A model generated the notes under the pieces. The model made no database searches. It saw only the letters and a program-made list of their open reading frames with translations, and had not been told where the DNA came from. From Thalassolituus maritimus (lineage in GTDB: Bacteria; Pseudomonadota; Gammaproteobacteria; Pseudomonadales; Oceanobacteraceae): a DNA stretch of 64,000 nucleotides. Shown here one piece after another: positions 61,609 to 64,000 of this stretch (its first letter is position 1; every line of letters starts with the position of its first letter). Both the position numbers and the translations under genes were made by a program. The DNA lies in the NCBI GenBank assembly GCA_913019975.1, contig CAJWBH010000010.1:62001-126000 (forward strand), in the 5' to 3' direction.

Positions 61609-63333
61609 ATGAACTACACTCTTTTCGACTTCCTCCAGCTCATTGGTGCCCTGGGCATCTTTATTTTCGGTATGAAGATCTTCAGTGAAGGCCTTCAGAA
61701 AGTGGCAGGGAGCCGCCTCAAGTCGGTGCTTAGCGGCATGACCCGAAACCGTGTTACTGGTGTGTTCACCGGCTTCGCTACGACCACCATCACCCAATCA
61801 TCGACGACAACGACCGTGATGGCCGTCAGTTTCGTAAACGCTGGTCTGCTGACATTCGTCGAGTCAACGGGTGTGATTATGGGCGCCAATATCGGTACCA
61901 CAGTGACCGCCTGGATCGTCGCTCTGTTTGGCTTCAAGATGAAGATCACCCCCATCGCCATGGCAGTGATCGGTCTCTTCTTCGCTTTCCTGTTCTCCAA
62001 GAACAGCCGCTTACGCAACATCGCCGAGACCATGGTTGGCTTCGGTATTCTGTTTATTGGCCTTGAGTTCATCAAAAATGGCGTGCCTGACATTCGCAGC
62101 AACCCGGAGATACTGGAGTTCCTCGATATGTTCACGGGGTTCGGCTACGCCTCACTGCTTATTTTTGTAGTCATCGGCACCCTGCTCACCCTTGTTATGC
62201 AATCATCTTCGGCGGCTACAGCGGTGACACTGGTTATGCTGTTTGAGGGCTGGATATCCTTTCCGCTGGCGGCTGCTATGGTTCTTGGGGAAAACATTGG
62301 TACCACAGTCACCGCCAACCTCGCCGCTATGGTGGGGAACGTTCACGCGAAACGGGCAGCCCGCTTCCACCTGATATTCAATCTGATCGGGGTTGCCTGG
62401 ATGTTGGCCGCCATTTATCCGGTCATGCACCTGATTGATATGGTGGTCCAGAACTTCTCAACGGCACCGGTTTCTATTCTGAGCGATGCCCCTGAAGCCA
62501 GACCCAACGCAACCCTGGGCCTGTCGCTCTTCCATACCTCGTTCAACATCCTGAATGTCATCCTGCTGTTTGCCTTTATTCCTTATATCGTGCGCTTTAT
62601 CGAACGCATTCTTCCGGAGACCGCGGGCGGGGCTGACGACTTCCGCCTGAAGTACATCAGTGCTGGTGTGATGACCTCTCCTGCACTAGCGCTGGAACAG
62701 GCCCAGAAGGAAGCTCAGCAGTTTGCCGGGATACTTAATCGTATGCATGCTGACGTCGATGAACTTCTGTTCGACAACAAGGCATCAAGATCCAGGCTAC
62801 TCAAGCGCATCGCTGCGGCTGAAGAAGCCACGGATCAGCTGGAAATCGAGATTTCCGACTATCTCGTCCGGGTCAGTGAGAACACCAACCTTGAGCACGA
62901 CCTGACAGAGCGCATTCGCTTTCTCCAGACCATGATCAACGATATGGAGCGCATCGCCGACATCTACTTCCAGATTTCGAAACTGTCAGAACGGCTGCAT
63001 GAAGCACGAAGCCATTGGCCGGATGATGCCCGGGCTGACATGGTGCAAATGATGGAAGCACTCAGAGCGGCTGTAGAGAATATGCAGCAAAGTGCCTCAA
63101 TGGAGCCTTCGGAAGTCAGTCTGGAGCGCGCTATCGAGCTTGAAAATCGTATTGACGAATTACGTGACTCTTTCCGTGACACCCACTTCCTCCGTCTCGA
63201 AAATGGCGACTACAGCCCCCGTGCCGGCGTCATCTTCATTGATGTCCTCAACCGGATTGAACGCATCGGCGACCATATCCTCAACGTCAATGAGTCTGCG
63301 GCGAACCACCGACTCAAAGCGCAGCGCGTGTAA
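61609..63333 (+). CDS. Na+/phosphate cotransporter with PhoU-like tail
   Basis: The 574-aa product is a Na/Pi (SLC34/NptA-like) transporter. The two inverted QSS motifs are TITQSSTTTTVMAVSFVNAG and VMQSSSAATAVTLVMLFEGW, each beside a GANIGTTVTAW/GENIGTTVTANL helix. Membrane segments fill residues 1-340. The C-terminal half (about 360-570) is a PhoU-like helical domain (ERIRFLQTMINDMERIADIY). It likely imports phosphate and senses it through the tail. Monocistronic, between the channel and the OYE gene. Confidence 0.9.
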   Translation: MNYTLFDFLQLIGALGIFIFGMKIFSEGLQKVAGSRLKSVLSGMTRNRVTGVFTGFATTTITQSSTTTTVMAVSFVNAGLLTFVESTGVIMGANIGTTVTAWIVALFGFKMKITPIAMAVIGLFFAFLFSKNSRLRNIAETMVGFGILFIGLEFIKNGVPDIRSNPEILEFLDMFTGFGYASLLIFVVIGTLLTLVMQSSSAATAVTLVMLFEGWISFPLAAAMVLGENIGTTVTANLAAMVGNVHAKRAARFHLIFNLIGVAWMLAAIYPVMHLIDMVVQNFSTAPVSILSDAPEARPNATLGLSLFHTSFNILNVILLFAFIPYIVRFIERILPETAGGADDFRLKYISAGVMTSPALALEQAQKEAQQFAGILNRMHADVDELLFDNKASRSRLLKRIAAAEEATDQLEIEISDYLVRVSENTNLEHDLTERIRFLQTMINDMERIADIYFQISKLSERLHEARSHWPDDARADMVQMMEALRAAVENMQQSASMEPSEVSLERAIELENRIDELRDSFRDTHFLRLENGDYSPRAGVIFIDVLNRIERIGDHILNVNESAANHRLKAQRV

Positions 63334-63409
63334 TCCCGAATGGCAGTCTGTTCACTGTGGGGAACAGACTGTCGCTGAAATTACAGGAACCAACGACCTG
63401 TCTGGCTCT

Positions 63410-63434
63410 CTCACAGAGACATACTCTCTGTGAG
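63410..63434 (+). promoter_or_regulatory. Palindrome overlapping the ribosome-binding site of the OYE gene
   Basis: CTCACAGAGA-CATAC-TCTCTGTGAG is a perfect 10-bp inverted repeat. Its 3' arm runs into the Shine-Dalgarno TGAGGAG (63431-63437). It may be a repressor operator or an RNA hairpin that hides the ribosome-binding site. A second inverted repeat (AGTCTGTTC/GAACAGACT) sits upstream, at about 63346-63370. Confidence 0.55.
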
Positions 63435-63443
63435 GAGCACATC

Positions 63444-64000
63444 ATGAGCACTTCAGCCTCAACAACGAACACCCTTTTCAAGCCTCTGAATCTTGGTTCG
63501 CTTGAAATCCCCAATCGCATCATCATGGCACCGTTAACGCGCTGCCGCGCCATCGACCACCTGCCCAATGAACTGATGCGTGAGTATTACACCCAGCGTG
63601 CCAGCGCAGGCCTGATCATCACTGAATGCACTATGGTCACACCGCAGACGTCGGCCTTTGCCAGTGAGCCTGGTATCTACTCTGACGCACAGGTTGCCGA
63701 GTGGAAAAAAATCACGGATTCAGTTCATGCCGCTGGCGGGCGGATATTCATGCAGATCTGGCACGCGGGGCGCGCCGTTCACCCTGAGCTTAATGATGGA
63801 AAACCCGCGGTTTCCGCCAGCCCGATAGCTATCGAAGGTGGGTCAACAACCCCAGAAGGGCAATTCGAATATCAGAAACCAGAAGCACTCACTGAAGATC
63901 AGATTCAGGATCTGGTTAATGACTTCCGTAAAGGCGCTGAGAATGCCAAAAAGGCAGGATTCGACGGTGTTGAAGTACACGGTGCAAACGGCTACCTGCT
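63444..64000 (+). CDS. Old Yellow Enzyme family alkene reductase (5' part)
   Basis: The gene runs off the window; 185 codons are present. It starts at ATG 63444 six bases after TGAGGAG. The FMN-barrel beginning is clear: LFKPLNLGSLEIPNRIIMAP, then LTRCRA, YTQRASAGLIITECTMVTPQ, FMQIWHAGRAVHPELND and AGFDGVEVHGANGYLL. This fits the NemA/OYE class that reduces activated alkenes and nitro-esters with NAD(P)H. Such enzymes are often induced by electrophiles through TetR-type repressors; no regulator gene is in view. Confidence 0.93.
   Translation, partial: MSTSASTTNTLFKPLNLGSLEIPNRIIMAPLTRCRAIDHLPNELMREYYTQRASAGLIITECTMVTPQTSAFASEPGIYSDAQVAEWKKITDSVHAAGGRIFMQIWHAGRAVHPELNDGKPAVSASPIAIEGGSTTPEGQFEYQKPEALTEDQIQDLVNDFRKGAENAKKAGFDGVEVHGANGYL

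Overview
The window is a chromosome segment of a flagellated, Gram-negative gammaproteobacterium, most like a marine member of the Oceanospirillales. The evidence is the Pseudomonas-type sigma-54/sigma-28 flagellar hierarchy, FadE, a TRAP transporter, an Omp85-type protein, a BacNav-type channel, DsbC and the rpsP-rimM-trmD-rplS operon. Genus and species cannot be fixed from the sequence alone.

Layout. (1) 1-20.9 kb holds flagellar rod, hook and junction genes: flgBCDE and flgFGHI on the minus strand, flgJKL on the plus strand, cheV-cheR, and a divergent flgA followed by flgM-flgN-flgZ. The cluster is studded with REP-like palindromes. A REP-associated tyrosine transposase (RAYT) lies at the left edge. 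flgJKL is inverted relative to the usual flgFGHIJKL order and REP elements lie at both ends of it. Consensus sigma-54 promoters are readable before flgB, flgF, flgJ and flgA, and a sigma-28 promoter before flgM. FlgE (1209 aa) and FlgK (991 aa) are far longer than usual. (2) 20.9-24.2 kb is a small island inserted in the 3' end of tRNA-Arg(CCT), bounded by a 17-bp direct repeat and with no integrase left. Its cargo is an AlpA-like remnant, a small HTH protein, a two-gene nucleotidyltransferase unit and a PD-(D/E)XK nuclease joined to an EVE/PUA-like domain. (3) 24.2-33.5 kb carries an MFS transporter, katG, two small outer-membrane barrels around a lipoprotein, a secreted M19-like amidohydrolase and a two-repeat WHy/LEA lipoprotein. 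(4) 33.4-35.9 kb is a compact three-gene operon: a ZorA-like MotA/ExbB channel with a long coiled coil, a ZorB-like OmpA/MotB protein and a small Cys/His protein. The known Zorya effectors are absent. (5) 36-41.4 kb has fadE, two YbjQ-family proteins with an M48 peptidase, and trxB. (6) 41.7-43.9 kb has three tandem paralogues of an unassigned exported family; the first adds an N-terminal MshEN (c-di-GMP-binding type) motif. (7) 44-56.6 kb has a TRAP operon, a PIN-PhoH ATPase, a Kef-type antiporter, a peptidase/propeller/Omp85 fusion and truC. (8) 56.65-57.36 kb is a gene-free AT-rich tract with six consensus DnaA boxes arranged in a ~300-bp tandem repeat. (9) 57.4-64 kb has dsbC, the ribosomal/tRNA-modification operon, a voltage-gated channel, a Na/Pi cotransporter and the start of an Old Yellow Enzyme gene.

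The most interesting items are the minimal Zorya-like operon, the tRNA-Arg island with its nucleotidyltransferase pair and nuclease-EVE fusion, the MshEN-linked paralogue cluster, the DnaA-box tandem repeat, and the REP/RAYT remodelling of the flagellar cluster.
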